Assembly: GCA_021018815.1 (NCBI GenBank)
Contig: JAITYX010000032.1
Span: 4,588,001 to 4,652,000, forward strand
Direction: 5' to 3'
Source of the DNA: Talinum fruticosum
Taxonomy: Eukaryota; Streptophyta; Magnoliopsida; Caryophyllales; Talinaceae
DNA length: 64,000 nucleotides
Part shown: one piece after another, positions 1-14,000 of the stretch
Numbering within the stretch: position 1 is the stretch's first letter
How the letters are laid out: each line of letters opens with the position of its first letter
Notes under the pieces: model-generated
The model's input: only the letters and a program-made list of their open reading frames with translations
Databases searched by the model: none
What the model was told of the DNA's origin: nothing
Position numbers and translations under genes: made by a program

Positions 1-233
1 TTATTACTTTGGGCAATTGCAACTGCAGAAGCATTGCACAAACCGTGTGCGTTTACATGAAGAGGCAACCACGAAGCAGAGGAAAATACATCAAAGAAAG
101 AAAAGGTATTCTAACATCAAAGTCGTGCGAATAGAAAGAATTCAATTCTGTGTCATCTGGGACGGGAACAGAGTTCTTCTTGACTTCTCCTGTTAAAGGA
201 ATGCCCAAGACGCTGGGACCTGAACTTTCTTCC
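1..233 (-). other. 3' flank / 3' UTR of the branching-enzyme gene
   Basis: Non-coding sequence downstream of the SBE1 stop codon (TGA on the minus strand at 234-236). It probably holds the 3' UTR. No other gene or repeat is recognised. Confidence 0.6.
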
Positions 234-3200
234 TCAGGGGTGGCGTTTCCGGGTTCTCAGTATTGGCTCCATCTTTTTGTCTTGTATAAGATCAGCAACT
301 GTGGCTGATGTCGTACTCTTTTCTTCGTCTTCTGCTCTATAATATGCCTGTGAAACCAAAAGCACGGTAAGGGTACATAATACTTGCTAATTCGCCCTCT
401 TTAACGGGGTTGCAGGCTATAAAAGTTTTTAAACTTTTCCAAATCCACCGTTCAGTTGAATTTGGAAACAAACCACACTTAATCATAGGAGTAAGGTTGT
501 GTACATTTAACCAGCCCCTCGCACCTCCCAATTAGCCGGGGCTCCCTCAAGTGTGAGTGTGTGACTTGTTAAGGCATGATAGGCCAGGTTTTCAAATCGC
601 ACTGAAAAGCAAGGTACCCGAAAATTCCACACAAAAAGAAAGGAAAAGAAAGATAGAAAGAATGAAACCATTGAGAACTTCATAGCACAACTACATAGCA
701 ATGCAAGCATGTGTAATCTAATGGACAGGATCATGAACTCTCATTAGTCTACCTAATCTTTGATAAGAGCCAGTGGTATCACAGACAGAATATGTAACAA
801 ATAAAACCAAACAATTGCCCTAGAATTTTGCCGTAGGAGGGGTCAAGTATACAACTTTACCCACTGAAGGATACAAAAGAAGTTTTAACTGCCCCTTGCT
901 CAAAAGCAAAAGTAGAGCGCAGTTCAGTGGAACATTTGCTTCAACAATATATCCGAATACTGAATAAATTACCTAAAAATGACTTTTTCCAGAAAGTTGA
1001 TGCACCCAAAGACTACAGAATGAAACACATTTGTGCTAATTCTTTAATATAAATTGAGACTTAAAAATAGTAGAATAGACTATACAGCATAATAGAGCAT
1101 ACCACACATGTACGAGCTGGTGCAAGAACCTTAAAAGAATTTGGGCGATTGTTGAAGTTTGTCTCGGGAACACCAGGTATTCCTTCGGGGTTTGTGAAAT
1201 GATCAACATCATGACCCACCTACCAGTACAAAACAATTTCCCTGTACATTATAAGCTCTATAGTACATAAAATAGCATATAGTGACAGATTCAACCAAGT
1301 TTCATCATTATGCCCACCGTTACTGACACGTTAGACCAAAATTAGACGTTGCTCAGCCAAACCAAAAGAATGACGTCCTGTTACCCATACCCATAGCATA
1401 TGGAGATGAAGTACGGAAGAGCATACAACTACCCAACTACCCTGTTCTGACTGCTCAAGGCAATCAATTTGCATAATGAAGGAGCACTTCGAATGTTTTC
1501 TGGTTTGAGAAGGTCATATATATTACGAGGTCCTTAGTTCTTACCCTTCCCTTTCCACCAAACTCCCAAGCATCACTATCCAGCGCGACGCGATACTTTC
1601 CAGGCAGGTCACAGCCAACTTTGTAACTGCAGATGCAGGTAATCATGTTAGAGATTTACTACATAGTAAAAATGTGAAAAATGAGAAAAATAAAATAACT
1701 TTGCTTATACCCTTCATATGTGTTTTCTGGATGGAAGTTGAAGACAAATACCAAATCGTCTCGCTCAAACACAATAACCTGTAAAAATGTGACTGGATGT
1801 TGTGAAGGGAACAAAATGCACATACTTGGTTTAATATTATGCCAAGTATGCAAGTGGTGCCACCATAACTAGACCATGAAAGCCATATTTACAGGAATGC
1901 TCACAATTGTTTACTGTTGGAGTCGGTACCATACCTTGTCTTCTTCATCTGCGCTGCTAACAATTTGTTTGGTTGAAGCCAGAATTGAAAATTTCTCATC
2001 CAGAAAATTCATGGCACGGTTGAAGGCATTCATGTACTATACAGCAGAAAACAAATATCATGCTTATGCCACATGCTACATCCAAAAATGAAAAAAGAGA
2101 GTAGCAGCAAAGATAAAGAAGGTGAAACTAGCCATCTCGCATGTATGTCTTAAAGGCAGAAGAATGTTGTTAGGTATGAGTCAACACAAGAAAATGTATT
2201 TTTCAGACCTTGTATCTCAAATGGTCTGTATCAACAAGGTTCCATTGCCGTCTGCACTTCTCATAACTCCAATTATTGCCATCTCTTGGAAAGTCAATCC
2301 ATTCAGGATGGCCAAACTAAGCATCAATGACAAGATAAACGACAATCAAATGAGGAACGCTTAAAGCATCAACAGTTCAGAAAAGTTTGAACTCATGCAG
2401 AATAGTTCTCCTGACTACAATGAAGCATGACAACTATCTAAGCACCTGCATAAAATAGATTTTCAGTACATTTCAAAGTTTCTTTATCTAGTATGATATC
2501 CCGGAATTCTAGATACCGAGGCAGAAAATACATGGAGCTCATGAAAGCCCCTATTTAAAAAGAATATTCACCTCAGATACTTACCTCATTACCCATGAAG
2601 TTAAGGTAGCCTTCTCCTCCGAGGGCCATCGTAATGAAATGAATCATCTGCAAAATTTTCGATAGGATTAGGGTAATAAATATTTCCAGGTTTTGTGGGA
2701 TCTTATTCAAGTAATTTCAGAAACAAAGATTTCCAATGTATCCAGCATAACTTTCACACCAGTATCTCCAGAAAGCATCAAGTCTGGCATAATATAGAAT
2801 GAAACAGTGGGGCAACCAACCTTGTGAAGGGCAATCCCTCTCTCAACTGCAGGAGAAGCTTCTGTCAAGCAGGACATTCCAGTGTACATTTCTTGGTCCA
2901 TAAGCAAAAATGCTATAGTTTTGTCACCTACAATGGCCTGCAGTAGTAGACAAAGAAATGATGAGAAATCTAAATTAGATGATTGTTACACCGAGCAACA
3001 ACAGACATGCGAAATGAAATCTTAAAGAGAGAGGAAACAATGAAGCCCTCTATGACAACTAAGTGATATTCATAGGAAGTTTCATCCTTTTTCCGGAAGC
3101 ATGAATTGGAGGCAGAGTGTCATGACATCTTGAAGCAACAGCAAAACGGAACATATACCACAAGTAATGAAGATTTGCACCTGGTCATGACTTTCGGCAT

Positions 3201-6200
3201 AAGCTATGCACTTCTCTGTGTATCTTCTGTTTGTCAAGCTACCTGTGATTTCATTCATAGACCATTGCTCATCCTTCTTATTCTTCAAATAGTCAATCCA
3301 CTTGTCAGGAATAGCCATTGCCAAGCGATAGTCAAAGCCTACTCCCCCTTCAGATATTGGGCGACACAATCCAGGCATACCAGAAACATCTTCTGCCGTC
3401 ACTGTTGCTTCAGGAAGAATTTTATGGATCAAATGGTTAGCCAGCATGAGATAAACCACTGCATCGACATCTGTATCTTCACTGAAATACTCATTGTAGT
3501 TCCCCGTAAAAGTCATATTATTTCCGTGATGATGATATAGCATGGAGGTCACGCCATCAAAACGAAATCCATCAAAATTGTACTCCTCAAGCCACCATCT
3601 TAAATTGGATAAAAGGAACCGAAGGACTTCCCAGTTGGCATAATTGAACAACCTACTATCCCATAGCTTATGGTAACCACGTTCTCCTGTATGGAAGTAG
3701 GAATCCTGTGAACCTTGGCCAACATCAAAACCATTCAGACCATCAGTGATGTTCTTGCTAGCATGGCTGTGAACAACATCCATCAATACCAGTAAACCTA
3801 AGCTGTGAGCCTTGTCAATCAGATACTTGAGATCCTCAGGGGTTCCAGATCTACTACTCACAGCAAAGAAATTTGTCACATGGTACCCAAAACATGCATA
3901 GTAGGAATGTTCCATTATGGCCATCAACTGCACTGTATTATAATTATTTGCCTTAATACGAGGCAAAACCTCATCTGCAAATTCCCTATATGAATTTACA
4001 CGGGGTTCTGAACTACTCATTCCAACATGGGCCTCATATATCCGAGGAGCTTTCGGTTTTGGAGGATGGGAATGCTTAAACTGGTATCTGAGTCGTCAGC
4101 AACAAACTGAGTCAGCAATTATTCACCCCTTGATTGATACTGATAAATTCTGTGTAATTATCAATTACCTTTCTTCAGATGGAGGATCCCAGTACACACC
4201 GTCATACGGTGCTGCAAATCGTGTTGGGTCCACAGTGGCATATTTGATCCATGCAGGAATGCGATCAACCCAAACTCCATTTCCATATTTAAAACGAAAC
4301 TTCACCCTTGTATTGTGAGGAATAGAAGGTTTTCCATCAGAATCTGGAATTCTAATGCTCCAAACACCAAACTGGTTCTTCTCCATGCTATGGTTGGCAC
4401 CATTCCATCCATTGAAATCCCCAATAAGTTGCGCTTCCCTTGTCAAAAGAAAGAATATTCCCAAATCACAGGCTGAAAAGCATTAGAGCTAAGATTCTGA
4501 AACAATTAGCTTGTTTAGACTGAGAGGCGAAAGCAACTTACTGAGCAGCAGGGGCCCATTCCCGATACACAATGCTGTCTTCTTCCCTGTTAAAACCAAA
4601 TTTCAAGTATCCTACACAACCAAGCAAACATCATCAGCAAACCTAGAAATGCAAAGAAATATGCAGTAGTCAAGCCTTTTGGAGAAAGGAGAAATCACAA
4701 GAAACATGTATTGAACCAGAAAAAAATAAATCAGATTCCCATGTACTGAAGCAACAGATAAGATGTTCCCATATCTATAACAACAACAAAAGAACTGAAG
4801 CAGGTCAAGAAATGGTAAGATGTATACATCCTACAATCACACATAAAAACATGGTTGTTTCTCGAAATTCAAATCCAAATCGTTCAGATCAAGGATCTCA
4901 CATTAAAAAAAAGGGTACAACAGTCACGTTTTGTGGGAATAGTTTTGTTGTGAGCATCACCTTTTGCAAATTCCTCAAGGCCACCTTCATGTTTCTCAAT
5001 GAGCTCTTTTTGATCAACATATCTCTTCAATCTGTACTTAAAATGATCTTTGAAAGGTTCTAAGGATGGGTCCACGCCTAAGATTCCTGGATTCTCTATG
5101 TCCACTTCTGCGTTTGACATTGTCTGATTGCTGTGAGTCAAAATGGCCGAGATAGCAGACCAGTGCTTAACCTATTGAAAACAAAAGGTGCAGATAATAA
5201 GTTACTTGGAACTAAGTGATTCAAGTATTTTAGCATTTACAAGGATACATTGAGAACATCAGTACATGGAACTTAAAATATCCTACATTACAGATAACTT
5301 ACCCCATTGAAGAAAACAGTTGGAACAAGTCTTAAACTTGACAAGCATTAAGAAATTACCTTGAGAATATCAGATCTAAAGCTACTTATCTAATCTGATT
5401 AACCTATTCGAACCTGATTACAAATAATTCAATTATAGTTACACAGATCATCCAAACAATCCCACTGTTATGCTGACAGAAATATGTGTGGTAGTGCATT
5501 TCAAGGTTGAAAGATGTACCTTCCTAGATATCCGAACTCTTGACTTAGAAAGAGAGGATAGATGCCTAAGCAATCTTTCAGAAGTCCTATTCACTGCATA
5601 TGGTTGCTTCAAAACTATATTGCTTCTTGCTGAACCCTGTCAAAATTAACTAGAAGGTCATAGTGAAACTATCAAAATAGAAATGTCTTCCACAGTGGGA
5701 AATGTAGATTAATGTTGTACTACAGATTATATGGCCGCCAAGCAGATGCTCGCTGAACAAGGGGGCCAATGAGGTTAACCAGTTCAGCCCCCCTCCCCCA
5801 CCCCACCCACACACACACCCAAAAAAAAGAAAAAGGAAGTCCCATCACAGCTCATTGCTTAACCTTTGGGTGACAAGGGGCCTGCTCAAAACAGACTATA
5901 GCATACCAAAATCATGTTCAAGAATCCAAGTTCACGTATTTAAAAAGAACAGTCATGCTCTTATTGCTGCAACATCATTTTCTCAGTAACCAAAATAAGT
6001 AGAGTGACAGAAACATTGAAATCGAAGCAGCACGCCAAATTAACAACCATTTTTTTGTTCTAATGCTTGGTCCTCTCATCTCAGTCAGAATTTGCAGTGT
6101 GGCATTTCCACAACAGTAATATGCACAACGTAGTTCAGTAACGGGTACACGTGAAGCAAAAAGGGTTAGTGTTATGCTTGTTATAAACTTAATTTTTCAT

Positions 6201-7376
6201 GCTCAAACTTTTGTGTTCAGCGGCCAAAAGCGCTTATGCATGTTTAAACTAAACTAAGCACTAAGATAGTGAGGAGGGTGGGAGGAAATATTGCTTCTTT
6301 ATATTGTGATAAATCTTCTCTTCCACTTGTAACCTCCTCCTTTACCTTTTGACTTTCTCAATCAAGCCAGCCACCGGGACGAGAGATGACATTACTCTTA
6401 TCTGAGAACAACTTAATATAAAGCAATTCGAAATGCCAGTTTATTCCTGCTATATGCGTCCCATAAATACCCCCTTGCACTGTATTAACAATTAGAAATG
6501 CTAAGTATAAGTCAGGTGTCAACAGAAATTCCGAAAACAATCCAATAAGATTACATTCAAAACACAACTGCCAGTAAGTTTTCTCACTTTCCTCAAAACT
6601 TTGTAACATTGCTTCGGGGTTTCTCATGGCTACATAGTACATAGTAACGTCTAGGAACTAGAAGATTGTACATGAGTGCATTTTCAGGTGCCAATGGAAT
6701 AACACAACTCTCTGCTGCACAGCTCAAAATCCTTTTCAAGCATTACCCAAGTTGCCAAGTTGTGCAAATATTTATCAGGCACCAAGTACCCAAATCAAAT
6801 ACTTGATTTGTACGTCATTGCATCGATTACCCAAAACCCAAAAAATTCAAAGCCCAAGTAACTATGTTTAATCAAAGAAGCCATTAAACCATTGAACAGT
6901 TCAACATCAATTATAAATCGTACACAAACAGACAATACAAATGAAAGAAAATGATAGTACAAATTATAGATAAAAGCACAGACTCAGTTAAGCTGTTAGC
7001 ACCTGGAATTACTCCCTCTGAGCCAATGCAACTTGTTCCATAAACAATCAATTATAACCATTTTTCATATATTATGGAATTTTCACCAATAACCCATCGA
7101 TTTCTCACCAACTCAAAATCCCATGCACTGAATTTTACAGGGGGAAAAACTGTCAACACCTAGCAGTTTCATTTTGACCCAAATACTACAACCTAATTCA
7201 ATGACAGAAGAACTCTGAAATTAGGGACACAATAATTGAAAAAAGGAACAAAAAAGACGCGAAATTTATCAAGTTTTTGGGGATTCGAGGAGTACCCTTT
7301 TGAGATTATCAGCTGAAGGCAAAAAGGAACCGAGAGGAATGGTCGATGGAATACACAAAGCGCCCTTCATCTTCAT
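234..7376 (-). CDS. SBE1: Starch branching enzyme I (1,4-alpha-glucan branching enzyme, GH13), 14 exons
   Basis: Plastid enzyme that cuts alpha-1,4 glucan chains and re-attaches them as alpha-1,6 branches during amylopectin synthesis. Coding exons in transcript order: 7376-7296, 5636-5520, 5171-4961, 4611-4542, 4438-4169, 4087-3181, 2937-2821, 2647-2585, 2316-2209, 2036-1935, 1778-1711, 1626-1545, 1219-1103, 347-234. All junctions are GT..AG, phases match throughout, and they give 808 codons plus a stop, close to plant SBEI length. Exons 1-2 are Ser/Arg-rich and suit a transit peptide. A CBM48 region ([13 protein letters not shown]) lies near residue 165. GH13 motifs are DVVHSH (353-358), [10 protein letters not shown] with nucleophile Asp427, AEDVSG with acid/base Glu482, and AESHDQ with Asp551. 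The sequence resembles maize SBEI more than SBEII, so it is class B. No frameshift is seen. The start is the first of two in-frame ATGs in exon 1. UTR ends are not defined. Confidence 0.96.
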
Positions 7377-8397
7377 AACCCACAAAGCATTTCACTGAAT
7401 CATAGTGGTTTCTGTAAACTGCGAAGAATTTGATCAAAGAAAAGAAAGGTGGGTACAGTGGAGGAGAGAGAAAACCTGTGCGAGATTAGTGAGAAAGTCG
7501 GGTCAAAATGAAGAAAATTGCGATGGAACTCCACTCATCCAGTGACTCACTCAACACTGGCTTGTGATTCTTGCCCGATTAGTACGGTAAGTCACATAAT
7601 TAATCGAGGAATCCCCTCTCAGATTCGCTTTTTGCAGGGTGAGGAAGTCAGTGGACCCCCATATTTAGAGTGATCCAATGTAATCAAATTAGTTGCCTCA
7701 CACATACGTTACACGTAGCATTAGCAAGTATTTCTCCATTTCACTCCCCCTCCCCGGGCCTCTCAACCCCAGGTGCCTTCGGTATTTTTCTTTGATCGTC
7801 AGAGTTACCACTAACCTCATAGTGGACAGTAAATTTCTGTTACTTTAATTTCTTTAATTGATTTCATATTTAGAGGTATGACTTTCTTTTTTAAATTAAT
7901 GTTTGAAAAAGATAAATTAAAGTTCAAGAACATATTTTAGTTAAAAAAATTAGATAAAAATGTATTTTTATTTTAATTATATCAAAACAAAGATATGTTA
8001 TATTTTAACAAATACCGTATGACTTTTTATTATTTATATGTATATATATCAAAGCCTTGTCCTTTGAGAGAAGAGCAGGGAGCAAAGGGAAATAGAAAGG
8101 AGCACTGAAGGAAAAATTTTTTAGAAAGAGTGAAAAAAATGAATAAGAGTGGGATGGAATGGAAAGGAGTAGAATTGAGTGAAATATAAGGGGATTTTTA
8201 AAGGGTTGAAAATCCTAGTTGGCAGGGCTGCTAATGCTATATCTATTTGGACGAGGCCTCAATACACTAATACTTATATCATGAGCTCGAGTTTATGAAC
8301 TTACGTCAAGTATCTTATTTTAGATGATCAAAAGTGTTTTTTAGGAGTATAGAGGGGGTAATTTAAAAAAGGATCATTAGATTTTAATATTTTAAAC
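7377..8397 (-). promoter_or_regulatory. Upstream region of SBE1
   Basis: About 1 kb upstream of the SBE1 start codon. The part next to the gene (about 7377-7560) is mixed in composition and probably includes the 5' UTR. Beyond 7800 it becomes very AT-rich. I could not place a TATA box or another named element with confidence, so this entry rests on position only. Confidence 0.4.
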
Positions 8398-8618
8398 TTT
8401 GGGCTAAATTACTCGTAATATCTCGAACTATCGATTAATCTCATAACATCACCATTTTAACACAAATATTTTTTAATATCCAATACTTTGAAAAAAAAGT
8501 AATGAGTGTCCTGAAATTGGAATGACTAAGGTTAATTTTTTAAAATGTGAAATATTAAAAACTGTTAAAGATGATGATGTTACGAGATCAATCGATAATT
8601 TAAAATAGGATTTTGCTA
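8398..8618. mobile_element. Hairpin MITE-like inverted repeat
   Basis: The left arm (about 8429-8490, including TATCGATTAATCTCATAACA) is the reverse complement of the right arm (about 8541-8599), with a few mismatches and a spacer of about 50 bp. Weaker complementarity continues outward to about 8398 and 8618. There is no coding capacity, and the size and structure suit a MITE. I could not identify a target-site duplication, so the superfamily is open. Confidence 0.6.
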
Positions 8619-9564
8619 AACGTCACCCTTAGGGCGATAAATAAGAGGTATCTATGTCCTATTATAGAGAGAATCTTATTCAATTAATTTTATATATTCC
8701 TATTTAAATTGTTTAAATTTACATGAAATCTTTCTCAATTTAATTTAACAAAGAATGATATATTTAATAACCGATAAAATTATAAAAAATACACGGCACC
8801 TACCTATTACATTACCCCGTCTACCCCGATAACTGCTTCTTCGCCACCAGTGACAATTATGGTGGGTGGTTTGGTGGATAACACAGTTTTATGTGGTTTC
8901 CCTTGCCTAAAGATCCGCTAGTATTGTACTGCAGCCGTGACCCTTCATAGTTCCTGGTTTCGCCAATCACCAGAGACAACTATGTTGGTTGACGATGCTT
9001 TATATAATAGAATATAGATAATAAGTAAGTGACAATTGACTGAATTTTAAGATAATTAGTTTACTCATAATTAAACCCTTATGTTAAAAATAAATTTTTA
9101 TGATTCAATTATAAATCTAATTTACTTCAAAAGAAAATAAAATTTTAACTAATAACTAGAGAAGAGACCAGAGAAAAAAAGAAGGCATATATATAAAAAA
9201 AAAAAAATTAAATTATATTTTTTTAAAAAAACCATGTGTACAGATAAAGATGAACAAAAAAATAACTGAGGAAATGAGAGAAAAAGGGAGAAAGATATAA
9301 AATTACCTTTTCTTTTATAAAAAAATAATTTCTGATAAATATAAAAAATAAAATAAACCAAAAATTAAAAATAAAAAATAAAAAAAAGGGCATTTTTGGA
9401 ATAATTGCCTAAAAGTTGTATCAAATTTGCCACAATTCATTTTCATCAAACGATAAGGTAGTAATATATTAAACATACAATACCTCAGGGTACTGTTTTA
9501 TTATTTATGATACTTAAGGGACTTTTTAAAATCATTTTTCAACACCTTAGGGTACTAAAGTGTC

Positions 9565-9614
<50 letters not shown>

Positions 9615-10840
9615 TGTGAGTATTTGGATTTATCATGTAGAGCTAAGAAGTGTGGGTTTGTTCGGATCATTTCATACTAAATGGCCAGTTAGTGTCGACT
9701 TCACGTTGAAATGGGTTTGGTTTGTATTTCTCTCAATTAATTCAGGTTGCGTTTGAGTTGTTTTATTATATAGGTCGGATCAAAGATTTTCGGCTCAAAT
9801 ATCGTGACAACTCTGGTAAGCATCAAACAATCAATGCCAACCTCATATCAAAAGCAATGCAACAAATTAAACAAACATTATTACCGATTCAAATATCTCC
9901 AAGTCTATAATTGTATTATGCTCCTTATCGGAGTAAGGTCATTACTTCCTCAACTAACATTTTATACGTCCTCCAATCCCACTTCAAAGTATCAAATGTG
10001 TGAACCTTACTATAATTTATAATTTAAATAAGAAAATTTATTAATGAAGAGCCATACAACATTTATATTGATAACTTTCCCATAATAGTAAATCCAAAAC
10101 ATTATTAAGAATTCCTATTTCAATGAAATTAATGGTAAAATATACTTTTAATAGACTTATATTTATAACATCAGTTGACAAACTATAATAAACTTTATGA
10201 AATAAATGTCTATGTGATATAACATGTCCAACTTAAAAGAAACATTACCCCTTCAAATATCACCAAACTGTACAATTGCCAACATCCTTAACATCCTCCC
10301 AACTAGCATTCTCCTACCAAGTAGAACACCTATTAAAACTTTGATTGAATTTTAATTAATCAATGAATTTGCAATCTATATATATATATATATATGCATA
10401 TAATTAATTAGTAAATTCAAGTAAAATATGAACATATATAATTTTTTGAGAAATATGTAAATAAATTAGGTGCCTCAGATTGGCAAACATCATGCCAAAG
10501 CAAGGTTGCACTCCCGTCACCTAGAGAAAACACACATGCATGATGCATCATTATGTAAGGACTGCCCATAACGAGAGTGCATCCTGAGCTTTGCGCTGTT
10601 CTTTCTGCTCATAACCTTTCTCAGCCAAACACTACCGAGTACGACTTATTATAATCGACACCTAAAGGCCCGACATGGCCTTAAAAATTGAGAAGAATAT
10701 CCTTCACTTTTCTCAGTTGCTTCTTCTTAGCTTGACAGAAAAAAGAGTGTCATATGCAAATTGAAGATTAGTGATCAAAACCTGCTAATGAAAAGGACAT
10801 GTTAATTTTTTTATGTGGAGATGACATTTTTAACTACATA
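8619..10840. other. AT-rich intergenic spacer
   Basis: About 2.2 kb with no supportable gene. It is dominated by A/T homopolymers and short TA runs (for example 10377-10396). It contains an AAT microsatellite and, at about 9480-9560, roughly one and a half units related to the 60-bp repeat at 55.5-56.3 kb. Short ORFs here have biased composition and no family resemblance. Confidence 0.6.
9565..9611. repeat. (AAT)n microsatellite
   Basis: About 15 uninterrupted AAT/TAA units, read directly from the sequence. Confidence 0.95.
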
Positions 10841-10845
10841 AACAG

Positions 10846-11009
10846 TATTAGATATAATTATGAAAATGATTTTATTCTTGTATTATTCCTTCCATTAGTT
10901 TAGGATATTGTAAATATTCTTCCCTTGATTTTAGCCTAAATTATCTCTTGTACTTTGTATAAATATCATTGTATCATCATCAATGAAGGCAAACGATTAT
11001 ATTCTATCA
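10846..11009 (+). repeat. Left (5') LTR of the copia element
   Basis: 164 bp, matching 15511-15674 with five mismatches counted by eye (about 3%). It contains a TATA-like box, TATAAATA, at about 10959. It starts TATTAG, while the right copy is preceded by TG, so the usual terminal TG appears lost on this side. It ends in CA. Confidence 0.93.
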
Positions 11010-14000
11010 TGGTATCGAGCCCTAACGATCCTCGTGTAGCCCCCCTCCGGCTTCCTCTCCCTCACGGCTGCACACCTCACGGCGTCCCTCTCCCTCCTTC
11101 GGTCTCGTCCTATCTTGTAGCCTTCCATGACTCCTCCTTCCTTTCACCCCTGCTCTTGCTGTAAATAACATCAAAAATTTCATCCCCATTACTCTTGAAA
11201 TTGAAAAAGTGCAATACTCCTCTTGGGCCGAATTATTCAAGATTCACTGTCGAGTTTACCAAGTCCTTGATCATATCCTTCCCAACAACACCACCTCCGA
11301 TCCTACCTCCTCTTCCCGGGACTTTGACTCTGCCGAATCCGACGTCGTTGATCCCACTCTATGGTCCCGCCTTGATGCCATCGTTCTCCAATGGATTTAT
11401 GGCACCATATCTCATGATCTCCTCACCACTATCATTGAACCCAACTCTACTGCTCGCAACTCCTGGGACCGCTTAGCCAATATTTTCCAAGACAACAAGT
11501 CTTCCCGAGCCCTCTACTTGGAAAACCAATTTAGTCAAGTTCGTCTTGATAATTTTTCCAACGTCTCTACCTACTGTCGGGAGTTAAAAATGATTGCCGA
11601 CCAACTCTCCAATGTTGATGTTCCGGTTTCTCAACAACGACTCGTCCTCCAACTCATGGCGGGATTGAATGAAAACTATGACAATATTGCTACTCTTCTT
11701 CAACAAACCACTCCCCTTCCCACCTTCTATGAAGCCCGCTCCCGTCTCATTCTTGAAGAAACCCGAAAGGCCAAACAACTTGCTGCCCTCAACTCTTCCA
11801 CCACCGCTCTCATCGCTACTCCCCTGCCCCACATCCTTCCCCTCCTCCGGTTTCAGCCTCTTCTCATCGGCATTTTCCTCGCCAAAATTATCGTGGCCGT
11901 GGCCGTGGCAGGGGTCGTGGCGCCTCCCAGCAGCCGCAGCAGCGTTCCCGCCTCTCCCTTCCACCAATTTCTATCCAAACCTGGCGTGGGCACCGCACGC
12001 CTGGTGGCCTGCTCCTCCCCCTTGGGCCGCCTGGGGTCCGTGGGCTGCTCCTCCCTGCCCATACCCCATTGCCCCATTCTCGCAGCCTGCCTCCAATCAA
12101 GCCGGTCTTTTGGGCCGATCTCCACAAGCCCACGTTGCTCAAGCCCCTACCGATATCGAAGCCACCATGCACACCATGAGTCTTGCTGTTCCGGATGAAA
12201 ATTGGTACATGGATACCGGTGCAACTTCACATATGACGACCTCCCGAGTACTCTCTCCTCTTATTTAAATACGAGCACAAATCATAATATCATTGTTGGT
12301 AATGGCTCTTCTATTCCTGTTCGTGGTTTAGGTCAAGCATACCTTTCCTACCCGCATCCTCCACTAGCCTTAAACCATGTCCTTTATGCTCCTAATCTCA
12401 TAAAAAATTTGATCTCCGTGCGTCGATTTACTACCGACAATAATGTGTCTGTTGAATTTGATCCTTTTGGTTTTTCTGTGAAGGACCTCCTGCTAGGGAC
12501 ACTCCTTATGCGATGTGACAGTGACCGGGGACCTATACTCTCTTCCGCCTTCTTCAACAAATGCTTCTTCCACCTCATCATCCTTTGCCGCTATTTCTCC
12601 TACTATTCGGCATAGTCGTTTAGGTCATCCAGGAGCACATGTGTTAAACTCCCTTCGCAATACTAATTCTATCGATTGCAAATATTTCCCCTTCCACTAT
12701 TTGTCAATCGTGTGTTTTTGGTAAACAAATAAAATTTCCTTTTTCCCCTTCTTTCAATTTTACGTCCCTTCCCTTTGATATTATTCATAGTAACTTGTGG
12801 ACATCTCCTATTTTAAGTTCTCGCAGGTCACAAATATTATCTCGCTCTTATTGGATGACTATACGAATTTTCTTTGGACTTTTCCTATTGGCCATAAATC
12901 TCAAGTCTTCTCTACCTTTCGTAAATTCAGTTCTTTTGTCTCTACTCAATTTCATGCCAAAATAAAAAGTTTTCAATGTGATAATGGTCGTGAATTTAGT
13001 AACACCTCGTTCACATCTTTTTGTGACAATAATGGCATGTCGTTCCATTTCTCTTGTCCCCATACTTCCCAACAAAATGACAAAGCCGAACGACAAATTC
13101 GCACCATTAATAATATGATTCGTAGTCTTCTTGCTCATGCATCTCTCCCTCCCTCTTTTTGGCATCATGCTCTTCACATGGCCACTTATCTTCTTAACAT
13201 ACTTCCCCACAAAATTCTCAGTAACTTTTCTCCCACTAAACTTCTCTATCATCGTGATCCCTCTTATAATCATCTTCGAGTTTTTGGATGCCTATGCTAC
13301 CCACTATTTCCTTCCTCTTTCATTCATAAACTACAACCTAGATCTACACCCTGTATTTTCTTGGGTTATCCACCCAATCATCGTGGTTATAAGTGTTTGG
13401 ATATTTCTTCCAAGCAAATTACTCATTTCTCGTCATGTTGTCTTTGACGAGTCTTAATTCCCTTACTCCACATTAGACACTCCCTCCTTCAATTCTTATG
13501 ATTTTCTTGATTCGGGTCTTCATCCTCCTTTTTCCCCAACTCTCGGTTCCCGGTTCTGTCCAGCGTCACCCCACCGCGCCAGCCCCAGCCTTCCTTGCTC
13601 GCTGCCCATCGTGCCCGGGAGCCTATCGCCCTCGAGCCGAACCGTGTCCTCTCTCTCCCGGTCCCGCGTCTCCTACTCTGGACTCATCTGCCGCTCCGAC
13701 CCAGCACCATCGAGCCCAACCTTCCACCCCGCCCGCCCCTCCCCGCCCGCGTCTACCGCAAATCCAGCCCGACCCAATATGCCTATCGCACACCAGCCCA
13801 CTTCGCCTACTCTCCCTACTTCCTTACTAGCTACTTCAATCTCTCGGCCCAGCCCGTCTCGCCCCTCGGTCTAACCCACCGGAACCATGACCACTAGAAG
13901 CATGAGTGGTATCTTCAAACCTAAACAACCCATTAGCCTTTTTACCACTACTTCCTCTTCTCCCTTACCCCGTAACCCAAAAGATGCCTTATCCGACCCG

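Noticed and set aside
490..620. tRNA-SINE-like segment in the last SBE1 intron
   Set aside because: It resembles GTTAAGGCATGATAGGCC but lacks a good B box, poly-A tail and flanking duplication.
3106..3540. 144-codon plus-strand ORF
   Set aside because: Antisense shadow of the largest SBE1 exon.
9149..9361. 70-codon minus-strand ORF
   Set aside because: A product of A/T homopolymers, with Phe/Lys/Ile-biased composition and no conserved motif.
11584..12172. Minus-strand ORFs rich in Gly and Arg
   Set aside because: Antisense of the copia gag-to-protease linker; biased composition only.
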